From an uncultured Collinsella sp. (GTDB lineage Bacteria > Actinomycetota > Coriobacteriia > Coriobacteriales > Coriobacteriaceae): 17,681 nt of DNA. The DNA is taken from positions 1 through 17,681 of the forward strand of contig CABUHI010000033.1 in assembly GCA_902491345.1 (NCBI GenBank), given 5' to 3'. The notes beneath the pieces were generated by a model. It made no database searches. It was not told the origin of the DNA and saw only the letters and a list, made by a program, of their open reading frames with translations. The position numbers and the translations under genes are program-made. Positions within the stretch are counted from its first letter, which is position 1. Each line of letters starts with the position of its first letter. Shown one piece after another: positions 1-7,209 of the stretch.

Positions 1-245
1 ATGTGGTGAGCGGCGAGCAGTTTAAGGAGAGCAAGCCCGAGCCCGACATCTACCTGCATGCGCTGGATCTGCTGGGGTTGCCCGCGGACCGTTGCTGCTG
101 CGTCGAGGACTCTGTCCCTGGCATTACGGCAGGTAAGCGAGCGGGTCTGACGGTGATTGCCAAACGCGAGGAGCGCTTCGGCTTTAGCCAGGATGCCGCT
201 GACAAGATCATCGACCAGCTGCCGGAGCTGCTGGAGCTTGCGTAG
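1..245 (+). CDS. HAD-superfamily hydrolase, subfamily IA (beta-phosphoglucomutase/phosphatase-like), C-terminal part
   Basis: The frame is open from the left edge, so the N-terminal part, including the catalytic DxDxT motif and the cap domain, lies outside the window. What remains carries the second half of the HAD core: the conserved Lys in KPEPDIYLHAL (motif III) and the acidic motif IV in CVEDSVPGITAGKRAGL. The order KPxPD, then VEDSxxGIxAGxxAG is typical of phosphoglucomutase-like and 2-deoxyglucose-6-phosphatase-like enzymes, which act on small phosphorylated sugars in the cytoplasm. The substrate cannot be read from this fragment. It ends 58 nt before gntR on the same strand with no obvious terminator between, so read-through into gntR is possible. 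The family call is firm; a role in the downstream sugar pathway is only a guess. Confidence 0.85.
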   Translation, partial: VVSGEQFKESKPEPDIYLHALDLLGLPADRCCCVEDSVPGITAGKRAGLTVIAKREERFGFSQDAADKIIDQLPELLELA

Positions 246-284
246 GACTGGCGATGCGTAATCCGCACCGATTATTGATTCCAT

Positions 285-305
285 ATTTGCCAGGGGAGGG
301 CAAAT
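285..305 (+). promoter_or_regulatory. Inverted repeat enclosing the gntR ribosome binding site
   Basis: ATTTGCC (285-291) and GGCAAAT (299-305) are perfect inverted repeats. The 7-nt AGGGGAG between them is the Shine-Dalgarno of gntR, and the right arm includes the first two bases of its ATG. In mRNA this would put the ribosome binding site in the loop of a 7-bp hairpin; in DNA it could be an autoregulatory operator. The geometry is seen in the sequence; function is inferred. Confidence 0.35.
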
Positions 306-1047
306 GCCATCGACTGAAGGGTTGACCGACGGAAAAGCGGCAATCCCGCTATATCAACAGGTTATCGATATCATCAAAAATGACATCAATTCTGGTACCT
401 ATAAGGCGGGCGCTCGGATACCGAATGAATTCGAATTGGCCGAAAGCTACAAAGTCGGTCGCGTTACCGTTCGGCGGGCCATTGAGGAGCTCGTGCAGCA
501 GGGCTACCTAACCAAGCAGCAGGGGAGGGGCACGTTTGTAAACGCCCCCAAGCTCAAGCGTAAAATCCGCCAGAAGGACGACGTTCAGAGTTTTTCGGAC
601 GCCTGCCGCGTCAACGAGATGGAGCCTGGGGCGCGTATTGTCTCAAGAAAAGTGTTGCCGGCCGATGCTACCGAAGCGCAGTTTTTTGGCGTTCCCGCTG
701 GGTCGGAGCTGATCTGCATCGAACGCGTGCGCACCGCCGATGGCATCCCCGTGATGCTCGAGAACAACACGTACGTTTATGAAGACAACGCCTTTTTGGC
801 GAAGGCGGACCTTACCGATCAATCAATTTTCGAGGTCGTGCGCGAACAGACGGGTCGCGGGCCTGCTCGCACCGAGCCGTGCACGCTTGAGATCGCGTGT
901 GCGTCACCCGAAGTCGCCCGGCTGCTGTCCGTTCCCACGGGAGAGCCTCTGTTTTATATGGAGGCATATTTCTATGACGAGCAGCAGCGGCCGTTTATCA
1001 TCGGCCGACAGCGGATTGTAGGATCGCGCTACGTTTTTGATATTTAG
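304..1047 (+). CDS. GntR-family (HutC subfamily) transcriptional regulator with UTRA domain
   Basis: A 247-aa cytoplasmic DNA-binding regulator, the usual length for this subfamily. Residues about 16-80 form the winged-helix GntR domain (PLYQQVIDIIK, then RIPNEFELAESYKVGRVTVR, ending in the wing QGYLTKQQGRGTFV). Residues about 95-245 form the UTRA ligand-binding domain (ELICIERVRTADGIPVMLEN, EPLFYMEAYFYDEQQRPF). UTRA domains usually sense a small sugar or amino-acid-derived metabolite, often a phosphorylated pathway intermediate. The ATG start is supported by the purine-rich GGGGAGGG 4 nt upstream. The gene lies directly before a ten-gene catabolic operon on the same strand and has its own terminator, so it is the obvious candidate regulator of that operon, probably a repressor relieved by an intermediate. 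The ligand is not determinable from sequence. Confidence 0.93.
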   Translation: MPSTEGLTDGKAAIPLYQQVIDIIKNDINSGTYKAGARIPNEFELAESYKVGRVTVRRAIEELVQQGYLTKQQGRGTFVNAPKLKRKIRQKDDVQSFSDACRVNEMEPGARIVSRKVLPADATEAQFFGVPAGSELICIERVRTADGIPVMLENNTYVYEDNAFLAKADLTDQSIFEVVREQTGRGPARTEPCTLEIACASPEVARLLSVPTGEPLFYMEAYFYDEQQRPFIIGRQRIVGSRYVFDI

Positions 1048-1062
1048 GACGTTGATCAAGAG

Positions 1063-1099
1063 AACGCCCGGCAGGCTAAATTGCCTGCCGGGCGTTTTT
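1063..1099 (+). terminator. Intrinsic terminator after gntR
   Basis: A perfect 14-bp stem (AACGCCCGGCAGGC at 1063-1076 with its complement at 1083-1096) has the 6-nt loop TAAATT, and the T-run extends to 1099. It lies 16 nt after the gntR stop. This separates gntR transcription from the downstream operon, which therefore needs its own promoter. Confidence 0.92.
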
Positions 1100-1114
1100 G
1101 CCGTTCGCCGCCGT

Positions 1115-1128
1115 TGAACGACCGTTCA
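1115..1128. promoter_or_regulatory. Small inverted repeat upstream of the operon promoter
   Basis: TGAACGACCGTTCA is a 6-bp perfect inverted repeat with a 2-nt spacer, 32 nt upstream of the candidate -35. It shares the AACG/CGTT half-site core with the palindrome at 1193-1208 and could be an auxiliary regulator site. No independent support. Confidence 0.25.
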
Positions 1129-1159
1129 CCCGAGTCTTCGCAACCTATCCGAAATATCC

Positions 1160-1188
1160 TTGAAGTGCTAAAAACACGCTGATAATCT
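1160..1188 (+). promoter_or_regulatory. Candidate sigma-70-type promoter of the catabolic operon
   Basis: TTGAAG at 1160-1165 resembles a -35 box. Downstream, GATAAT (1181-1186, 15-bp spacing) or TAATCT (1183-1188, 17-bp spacing) could be the -10. A promoter is required here because gntR ends in a strong terminator and the transporter start is at 1268. The exact boxes are tentative; the transcription start would fall near 1193-1197, inside the palindrome described next. Confidence 0.45.
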
Positions 1189-1208
1189 ATAGAACGTCAT
1201 AGGACGTT
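1189..1208. promoter_or_regulatory. Candidate operator (palindrome AACGTCATAGGACGTT) for the adjacent GntR regulator
   Basis: AACGTC (1193-1198), ATAG, GACGTT (1203-1208) form a perfect 6-bp inverted repeat with a 4-bp spacer just downstream of the candidate -10. It can also be read as two direct repeats, ATAGAACGT (1189-1197) and ATAGGACGT (1199-1207), offset by 10 bp or one helical turn. Its position at the expected transcription start would suit repression. Assignment to the neighbouring GntR protein is inference from proximity. Confidence 0.45.
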
Positions 1209-1267
1209 TGCATTGCGCGAACGTTAAAGCGAGACACGATAAGGTCTCGGGTTCTTTGGAGGTATCT

Positions 1268-2731
1268 ATGTCAGATACGAAGGCGAAGAAGACAAACAGA
1301 CGTTTCAAATTCAAATTACCGCACGTCTATACGATCATGTTCTTGCTGATCGTGGTTTTTGCAGTTTTAACCTGGGTCGTTCCTTCTGGCCAATACCAGC
1401 GCAAGACGATCTCGACTGCGGCAGGCGAGCGTGAGGTCGCCGTTGCCGGAACCTATGAACAGGTCGACAAGAACTACACCGATTCCGAGACCGGCGAGAC
1501 CACCAACTTGGGGCAGGACATCTTTGCGGTTTTGCAAGCACCCACTAAGGGCATTCAGGAGGCTGCCGATGTCGTTGCCTTTGTCTTGCTGATTGGTGGT
1601 TCGTTTGCAATCATCACGAAGACCAATGCGCTCAACGCTGGCATGAGCCGAGTAATCAAGAAGCTCAAAAACAAAGATATTCTGATTATTCCCATCACGA
1701 TGACGCTGTTGTCCATTTGCGGCACGACGTTTGGTATGTCCGAGGAAGCGCTGCCGTTCTATGCCATCTTCATCCCCATCATGATGGGCATCGGATATGA
1801 CTCCATGACGGCATTTATCATCTGCTTCCTCGGTCCCAACTTGGGCTACTGCGCCTCGACGATTGACCCGTTCAACGTTTTGATCGCGCAGGGCATCATT
1901 GGCATCGAGGGCAACCCGCAGCTGTGGTTGCGTGCCGTTGCATGGGTTTTTTTCACCGCCGCCGGCATCGCATGGGCCATGCGTTATGCCATGCGCGTCA
2001 AGAAGAACCCCAAGTCGTCCGTTACGTTCGAGGACGACAAACTCAAGCGCATTGAGTTCTCCGTGACCGATGCTTCCATCGAGGAAGAGTTCACCACTCG
2101 CCAGAAGCTCGTGCTGATTGATTTTGCCGGTGGTATGGCGCTTATCGTGTGGGGTCTTGTTACGCAGGGCTGGTATATGAACGAGATCTCTGCCGTGTTC
2201 CTTGGCATGGGGCTGCTCGCCGGTATCCTGGGCGGTCTTGACCAGCAGACCATCGCCGATGAGTTCGTTAAGGGTCTTGCCGACTTTGCCTACGCAGCCG
2301 TCGTTATCGGTATCGCTCGCGGCATTCTGGTCATCGCCGAGGGCGGCATGATCATCGACACCATCCTTCAGGCACTTGCTACTCTGCTTGCTGGAGCCCC
2401 TGCCGCCGTGTACACCACGTTCATGTACGTTGTCCTTGGCCTCCTGTCCTTCCTGGTTCCTTCGAGCTCCGGCCTGGCCGCGCTCACCATGCCTGTCATG
2501 GGTCCTTTGACCGAGCTTATGGGCCTCAACCCCGAAGCCGCCGTAACGGCGCTGCAGTTTGCCAACCAGACCATTAACACCATTAGCCCCGTGGCAGGTA
2601 TGACGGTGGCGGGCCTTGCCGTGGCAAAGATCTCGTTTGGCCAATGGTGGAAGACCATCTGGAAGTTCTTCATCTTCATGGTCGTGTTTGGCTTGGTCAT
2701 TACCGCCATCTCCGGCATGCTTCCGGCGTAA
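1268..2731 (+). CDS. YfcC-family membrane carrier (DcuC/AbgT-like C4-dicarboxylate or amino-acid carrier superfamily)
   Basis: A 487-aa polytopic inner-membrane protein. The start chosen is the ATG at 1268, preceded by TTTGGAGGT with a 5-nt spacer; an in-frame TTG 20 codons upstream has no such site. A short basic N-terminus (KAKKTNRRFKFKLPH) leads into a first membrane segment ending WVVPSGQYQR, the hallmark opening of YfcC-like carriers. About 11-12 hydrophobic segments follow. Family-like stretches include GTTFGMSEEALPFYAIFIP, a GYDSMTAFIICFLGPNLGY segment and, near the C-terminus, FLVPSSSGLAALTMPVMGPL. These carriers are secondary transporters reported or predicted for dicarboxylates, amino acids and peptides. 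As the first gene of the operon it probably imports the pathway substrate, which is likely to be charged and amino-acid-like. The family is confident, the substrate is unknown. Confidence 0.88.
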   Translation: MSDTKAKKTNRRFKFKLPHVYTIMFLLIVVFAVLTWVVPSGQYQRKTISTAAGEREVAVAGTYEQVDKNYTDSETGETTNLGQDIFAVLQAPTKGIQEAADVVAFVLLIGGSFAIITKTNALNAGMSRVIKKLKNKDILIIPITMTLLSICGTTFGMSEEALPFYAIFIPIMMGIGYDSMTAFIICFLGPNLGYCASTIDPFNVLIAQGIIGIEGNPQLWLRAVAWVFFTAAGIAWAMRYAMRVKKNPKSSVTFEDDKLKRIEFSVTDASIEEEFTTRQKLVLIDFAGGMALIVWGLVTQGWYMNEISAVFLGMGLLAGILGGLDQQTIADEFVKGLADFAYAAVVIGIARGILVIAEGGMIIDTILQALATLLAGAPAAVYTTFMYVVLGLLSFLVPSSSGLAALTMPVMGPLTELMGLNPEAAVTALQFANQTINTISPVAGMTVAGLAVAKISFGQWWKTIWKFFIFMVVFGLVITAISGMLPA

Positions 2732-2741
2732 GGAGGTCGCG

Positions 2742-4325
2742 ATGTCCGATCGTTTGACGGTGCTGACGTCCAAGAGCGTCTTCACCGGTACGGAAGACCA
2801 GCCGTTTGAAGGTTTTGTCGCGGTACGCGGCAATCGGATTGAAGCCGTCGGTAGCGCTGGCGAGGCAGACTCGTTTCTCGCCCAGGCAGATGAGGTGATC
2901 GATTGTGGCGACAGAACGGTCATGCCTGGCTTGGTCGATGTGCATACGTTCTATACGGGCTGGGCGTTGCGGAGCCTGGGAGCCGACTTATCCGAAGCCT
3001 CTGACGTCGACGAAGTGGTAGCGCTTCTGCGTTTGTGGAAGGATGCCCACCTCGATTGCGCCGCCGCCTTTGGGCACGACCTTCCCGCATCGCTCGCCGA
3101 AGGCGCCGAGAATGAAAAAACGGCGGCAGCGCTCGACGGTGCCTTCGGAGACATACCCGTTGTCTGCTTTACTCCGGGTGCCGAGACGTGCGTTCTCAAC
3201 GCCGCTGCCAGCGAGCGCTATGGCTTTACGCCCGAGGCCTGCTATGCCGAGAAGATCTGGCGAATGATGCGGGACTTCCTGGCGCTTCCCGAGGTACGTG
3301 CCGGGTATTCGGATTACACGGCGATGCTGAACGCTCGCGGTGTCACGGCTATCAAAGAGATGGCCTTCGACGACTATTACGGATTTGCCGATGAGATGGC
3401 ACGCCGTGAGGAATCTGGCGAGCTGACGGTTCGCGTCTCCATGATGTCGCAGCCGGTGGGCGCCGGGGCGAATCTGCCCTATGCCCGTGCGGCGCGCGAT
3501 CGCTTCCGGGGACCGTTTGTTCGTTTCTCGGGCTTCAACCGCATGACCGATCGCGGTGTGTGGGCAGGGCTTGCCGAGATGATCGACCCTTATGAGGAGA
3601 CGGCCGATGCGGGGGCTGCCGGCAAGACGGTTGTCGAGGAGCCCGAGTGGGGTTTGATTGAGGACGAGCTGCGCGCGATTGATGCCGAGGGCTTCCGTTA
3701 CTCGCTTCATTGTCAGGGCGACGGCGCCGTTCGCCACACCGTTGCGCTGTATGCTTCGCTGCCGCGAGATGAACACGGAGTCATGCTTCGACGCCACGCG
3801 ATCACCGACCTCGAAAACTCTGATCCGGAAGATCTTGCCCTATTTGGCAAGTTGGGCGGAATCTGCGAGGTCTACCCCCAGATCCTCACGCTCGATAAGC
3901 GCGAGGACTGCCTGTCGATGATGCGCCGGCAGATCGGCGAGGTCAGACTGCTGCACAGCTGGAACCGTCGCGGTATGGAAGACGCGGGGTGCACGGTGTG
4001 CTGTGGCACCGACCTTCCGCTCTTGATTCCGAGCCTGGGCGAATCGATATTTAGCGCATGCGGCGGTTTCTTTGCCGACGGTTTGTCCGTGAATGAGGGT
4101 AATACGCTGACGCTTGCCGAGCTCCTACGTGCGTGGACGGCAGGGGGCGCATATGACCTCATGCGCGAGGATGAGCTGGGGATGCTCGAGGCCGGTAAGC
4201 TTGCCGACCTCTGTGTGCTCGATCGCGATGTGTTTGGCCTTGACTACCACGATGCTTGTGACCTTGCTGTTGATATGACCATGTCGGACGGACGTATCGT
4301 GTTCGACCGAAATAAGGAGGTTTAG
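2742..4325 (+). CDS. Amidohydrolase_3/YtcJ-like family protein with altered HxH metal motif
   Basis: A 527-aa protein. The ATG at 2742 has AAGGAGG 5 nt upstream, overlapping the transporter stop region (10-nt gap), so the two are translationally close. The N-terminal beta-sandwich part (about 1-60) ends in MPGLVDVHTF, followed by a TIM-barrel core. Ligand candidates visible are H68, H323 in LHCQGDGAV, H352 in RRHAITDLE and D424 in CCGTDLPLL; the C-terminal piece has the usual LEAGKLADLCVLD. The second histidine of the canonical HxH is Phe (F70), so the binuclear metal site is probably mononuclear or rearranged. Family enzymes hydrolyse amide or ester bonds, for example N-acyl amino acids or formamides. 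Here it may release or trim the imported substrate; it has no signal peptide and would act in the cytoplasm. Substrate unknown. Confidence 0.85.
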   Translation: MSDRLTVLTSKSVFTGTEDQPFEGFVAVRGNRIEAVGSAGEADSFLAQADEVIDCGDRTVMPGLVDVHTFYTGWALRSLGADLSEASDVDEVVALLRLWKDAHLDCAAAFGHDLPASLAEGAENEKTAAALDGAFGDIPVVCFTPGAETCVLNAAASERYGFTPEACYAEKIWRMMRDFLALPEVRAGYSDYTAMLNARGVTAIKEMAFDDYYGFADEMARREESGELTVRVSMMSQPVGAGANLPYARAARDRFRGPFVRFSGFNRMTDRGVWAGLAEMIDPYEETADAGAAGKTVVEEPEWGLIEDELRAIDAEGFRYSLHCQGDGAVRHTVALYASLPRDEHGVMLRRHAITDLENSDPEDLALFGKLGGICEVYPQILTLDKREDCLSMMRRQIGEVRLLHSWNRRGMEDAGCTVCCGTDLPLLIPSLGESIFSACGGFFADGLSVNEGNTLTLAELLRAWTAGGAYDLMREDELGMLEAGKLADLCVLDRDVFGLDYHDACDLAVDMTMSDGRIVFDRNKEV

Positions 4326-4326
4326 C

Positions 4327-5178
4327 ATGCCTGAAACCAAACCGACGCTGCGTCGCGAGCAGATCGCGGGCATGAACATCCACTACATCATGTGGTCGCT
4401 CGACTATTTTTTGGATACGCAACAGCGCCTGGGCTTTGAGTCCATCGAGCTGTGGTGCGCCGAGCCCCATGTGACGCTCGATCACACTGGGTATTTTGAG
4501 GCCGAGGTTCTGGCGAAAAAGGCCTCCGACCGTGGTCTGCGCTATCGGACGCTCTGCCCCGAGAATGTGGTCTACCCATGGCAGTATTGCGCTCGTAAGC
4601 CGCTTCATGAGCAGCGGAGCCTGGCGTACTTCAAGCATGGCATCGAGCTTGCCGAGGTACTGGGATGCGACCGCATGTCCGTAAACTCGGGTTGGGGTGA
4701 CTGGGACGAGGATCGCGAAGAGGCGTGGAAGCGCAGTCGAGAGCACCTATCCATCTTGGCGGAGTATGCCGGCGAGCACGGTCTGGTGCTAACGATGGAG
4801 AGCCTGCGTCCCGAGGAGAGCAACCTTGTGACGACCGTCGCTGACGCTAAGCGCATGATTGATGAGGTCGCGAGTCCGTACCTGCAGCCTATGGTCGATA
4901 CGACCGCAATGGGCGTTGCGGGCGAGTCGCTCGAGGACTGGTTTGCCGCATTTGGCGACGGTGCGATCCACGAGATGCACTTTATCGACGGCGATCCCTA
5001 TGGCCATCTGGTCTGGGGCGACGGCAAGCACGATATGGATGCCTTCGTCGCCACGCTCAACGCCCATGGTTTCGATGGCATGTTGGGCCAGGAAATCACG
5101 GACGGTCGTTACTTTGATGATCCGGCGGCGGCAGATGCCAAGAACATGGCCGCCTTCGAGAAGTATCTGATTGACTAG
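4327..5178 (+). CDS. Sugar-phosphate isomerase/epimerase, FrlC-like (xylose-isomerase-like TIM barrel)
   Basis: A 283-aa AP-endonuclease-2/xylose-isomerase-like TIM barrel. The ATG at 4327 follows AAGGAGG closely and begins 1 nt after the preceding stop. Recognisable strand-end motifs with metal-ligand candidates include GFESIELWCAEPH, the Glu of LTMESLRPEESN, the Asp of PMVDTTAMG, the His pair in IHEMHFIDGDPYGHLVWGDG, and the late Glu of GMLGQEITDGRYF. The spacing resembles fructoselysine 3-epimerase FrlC, including an L-P-E-ES-N element like FrlC's LTPYESN. FrlC interconverts fructoselysine and psicoselysine without phosphorylation. With FrlB- and FrlD-like genes immediately downstream, epimerisation of a ketosamine or related sugar is the most reasonable role. 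An epimerase for a different ketose is possible. Confidence 0.85.
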   Translation: MPETKPTLRREQIAGMNIHYIMWSLDYFLDTQQRLGFESIELWCAEPHVTLDHTGYFEAEVLAKKASDRGLRYRTLCPENVVYPWQYCARKPLHEQRSLAYFKHGIELAEVLGCDRMSVNSGWGDWDEDREEAWKRSREHLSILAEYAGEHGLVLTMESLRPEESNLVTTVADAKRMIDEVASPYLQPMVDTTAMGVAGESLEDWFAAFGDGAIHEMHFIDGDPYGHLVWGDGKHDMDAFVATLNAHGFDGMLGQEITDGRYFDDPAAADAKNMAAFEKYLID

Positions 5179-5191
5179 ATAAGACTTTGCT

Positions 5192-5221
5192 CGGCCATGC
5201 AAGACACGTTCTGCATGGCCG
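5192..5221 (+). repeat. Intra-operon stem-loop before the SIS-domain gene
   Basis: CGGCCATGCA (5192-5201) and TGCATGGCCG (5212-5221) form a perfect 10-bp stem with a 10-nt loop in the 66-nt gap between the FrlC-like and FrlB-like genes. No T-run follows, so this is not a standard intrinsic terminator. It ends about 10 nt before the GAAAGGA ribosome binding site. It may protect or process the mRNA, or modulate translation. Confidence 0.55.
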
Positions 5222-5244
5222 GCCAAGCTGGAAAGGAACTAAAC

Positions 5245-6213
5245 ATGAACGCACATGATCTGATTAAGGAAGCAATTGCCGAGAAGGGCAAGTTCGACAG
5301 CGTCTACTGGATCGCCTGCGGTGGCTCCATGATCGATCTGATCCCGGCCCATGAGCTCTTGCAGCGCGAGGCGACGACGTTCACGTCGTATATCTATACG
5401 GCCCGTGAGTTCGACATCATGCGTCCCCGTCGCCTGGGCGAGAAGTCTCTGGTCATTGCCTGCAGTCACAGCGGCAATACCCCCGAGGTCGTCGAGGGCT
5501 GCGAGATTGCCCTTGCCGCGGGCGCGACGGTGATCGCGCAGACCGATAACGCCGGTTCCAAGATCGATAATGGCAAGTGGGTCACCTGGGTGTACCCGTG
5601 GGGCGAGGGCGTTCCGCAGGCCGAAGTCCCTGCCGGCATCTCGCTGTCGCTCGCGGCCGAGCTGCTCGATCAGCAGGAGGGCTACGCCGATCTTGCCGAT
5701 ATGTATGCCGGTATCGCCGAGATGGATAAGATTCTTCCCCCGGCACGCGAGAAGGTAAATGCCGAGCTGGGCGATCGCTTTGCCAAGCTTTGCCAGGAGC
5801 ACGAGTTCTTCTATATTCTGGGCAGCGGTCCCAACTTTAGCCAGACCTACGGTTTCGCTATCTGCTCTCTTATGGAGATGCAGTGGCAGCACTGCAGCTA
5901 CATCCACTCTGCCGAGTACTTCCATGGCCCCTTCGAGGCTACTCAGGATGGCGTTTTTTACTTCCTGCAGATGGGCTCCAGCGAGTGCCGTGCTATGGAC
6001 GAGCGCGCCCTGGCGTTCCTTAAGACGCATACCGATACGCTGATGGTGCTCGATGCCAAGGAGTACGGTATGGAAGCCGTGCCGGCGAGCGTCCGTGCCT
6101 ATCTGGACCCGGTGCTGTTCTACGCCATGAACTGTGAGCTGCGTGCTGCACGCGGCAAGGTGTTTGATCACGATCCCGATTTCCGTCGCTATATGGGTGT
6201 TGTCGAGTACTAG
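5245..6213 (+). CDS. SIS-domain sugar-amine deglycase, FrlB/FraB/GfrF-like
   Basis: A 322-aa cytoplasmic protein with two SIS domains. The ATG at 5245 is preceded by AAAGGA with suitable spacing; an upstream in-frame TTG has none. The first SIS domain (about 18-150) has the phosphosugar-binding loop ACGGSM and CSHSGNTPEV (C73-V82). The second (about 180-310) contains LMEMQW and SAEYFHGPFE. In Salmonella FraB the catalytic pair is E214 and H230, 16 residues apart; the equivalents here are E211 (LME) and H227 (FHGP), also 16 apart, so the deglycase chemistry looks intact. The C-terminus, DPDFRRYMGVVEY, closely resembles the FrlB end. These enzymes cleave a 6-phosphorylated Amadori compound into glucose-6-phosphate and the free amine. 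The exact amine partner cannot be told; fructoselysine, fructose-asparagine and glucoselysine types are all in this family. Confidence 0.87.
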   Translation: MNAHDLIKEAIAEKGKFDSVYWIACGGSMIDLIPAHELLQREATTFTSYIYTAREFDIMRPRRLGEKSLVIACSHSGNTPEVVEGCEIALAAGATVIAQTDNAGSKIDNGKWVTWVYPWGEGVPQAEVPAGISLSLAAELLDQQEGYADLADMYAGIAEMDKILPPAREKVNAELGDRFAKLCQEHEFFYILGSGPNFSQTYGFAICSLMEMQWQHCSYIHSAEYFHGPFEATQDGVFYFLQMGSSECRAMDERALAFLKTHTDTLMVLDAKEYGMEAVPASVRAYLDPVLFYAMNCELRAARGKVFDHDPDFRRYMGVVEY

Positions 6214-6227
6214 AAGGGACAAAGGCC

Positions 6228-7091
6228 ATGGCATTTAACGTTAACGCGCTCGGATTTGGCGACAACGTCGTCGATCGCTACGAGCATATCCACACCATGT
6301 ATCCTGGCGGCAATGCGGTGAACTTCGCCGTTTATGCTAAGAAATGCGGTGCCGCACGCTCCGCATACATGGGCATTTTTGGCAATGACGCCGCTGCCGA
6401 GCATGTCATTGCAAGCCTCGAGGATGAGGGTATCGAGCTTGACAAGTGCGAGCAGATGATTGGCGAGAACGGAGCGGCTCGCGTGACCGTCGTTGACGGT
6501 GACCGTGTCTTCCTCGGCTCCAACGAGGGCGGTATCCGTGGCGATGCGCGCTATGTCCTCGATCGCTTTGACCTTTCGTACATGAAGCAGTTCGATGTGG
6601 TTCATTCGGGCAACTATTGCTTTACCGAGCGCGAGCTGCCCAAGCTGAAGGCTGCGGGCGTCACGGTCTCTTTTGACTTTTCGGACGACTCCACCGACGA
6701 GTACTACGAGCAGATTGCGCCCTACGTCGATTTTGCTTTCTTTAGTGCGGCGGATGCCGCGAGTGAGGACGAGATTCGCGAGCGTCTGGCATGGGTGAAG
6801 GGCCTGGGTCCGCGTTTTGTGTCGGCTACGGCGGGCGCCGAGGGCTGCATCGCCTATGACGGCGAGCGCTACTATCGCCAGCTGGCAAAGCCCGTAACGG
6901 ACATGAAGGACACCATGGGAGCCGGTGACTCGTTCCTGACTTCATTCATGATGTGCTATCTCGATTCCGCCAAGCGCGGCGAGGACGGACCTGAGGCCAT
7001 TGAGCGTGCGCTCGATTTTGCGGCAGGTTTTGCCTCGACCGTGTGCGGCATGGAGGGCTCTTGGGGCCACGGAGCTCCGATCGCCGAGTAG
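6228..7091 (+). CDS. PfkB-family carbohydrate kinase, FrlD-like (copy 1)
   Basis: A 287-aa PfkB/ribokinase-fold kinase, slightly longer than E. coli FrlD (261 aa). It starts 14 nt after the SIS gene behind AGAAGGGA. The N-terminus GFGDNVVDRYEHIHTMYPGGNAVNFAVYAKKCG keeps the FrlD order: GDN-VD, then the substrate-side GGNAVN motif at about residues 27-32. The C-terminal signature is DTMGAGDSF, with catalytic-base Asp D234 in the anion-hole GAGD (231-234). FSDDSTDEYYEQIAPYVDFAFFSA also resembles FrlD. FrlD phosphorylates fructoselysine at C6, providing the FrlB substrate; this copy, adjacent to the deglycase and with a standard substrate motif, is the likely partner kinase. The last residues (WGHGAPIAE) are an extra tail. 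The call is good at family level; the substrate is inferred. Confidence 0.87.
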   Translation: MAFNVNALGFGDNVVDRYEHIHTMYPGGNAVNFAVYAKKCGAARSAYMGIFGNDAAAEHVIASLEDEGIELDKCEQMIGENGAARVTVVDGDRVFLGSNEGGIRGDARYVLDRFDLSYMKQFDVVHSGNYCFTERELPKLKAAGVTVSFDFSDDSTDEYYEQIAPYVDFAFFSAADAASEDEIRERLAWVKGLGPRFVSATAGAEGCIAYDGERYYRQLAKPVTDMKDTMGAGDSFLTSFMMCYLDSAKRGEDGPEAIERALDFAAGFASTVCGMEGSWGHGAPIAE

Positions 7092-7164
7092 CCTGAGAAA
7101 GCGCTGGGGGGCTTGGGGCTGAAGCCTTGGCTGACTGACGCTGGATTACATCGGAATTCGGATA

Positions 7165-7192
7165 GGGGCTCGCCTTGGGTGGGCCCCTTTTT
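7165..7192 (+). terminator. Intra-operon terminator-like hairpin (possible attenuator)
   Basis: GGGGCTCGCC (7165-7174) pairs with GGTGGGCCCC (7178-7187), including two G-U pairs, around the loop TTG, and is followed directly by TTTTT (7188-7192). It sits 18 nt before the start of the second PfkB kinase, within a 118-nt gap that is otherwise featureless; I see no convincing promoter after it. It probably causes partial termination and lowers expression of the distal half of the operon. Confidence 0.7.
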
Positions 7193-7209
7193 GATTGCTG
7201 GAGAAGACT

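Noticed and set aside
1367..2923. 518-codon open frame on the minus strand opposite the YfcC-like carrier
   Set aside because: It is a shadow of a GC-biased real gene: the product is rich in His, Arg, Gly and Asp with no recognisable domain, and the plus-strand protein matches its family throughout.
7092..7164. Internal promoter before the second PfkB kinase
   Set aside because: TTGGCT (7127-7132) has no acceptable -10 at 16-18 bp, so no promoter is claimed.
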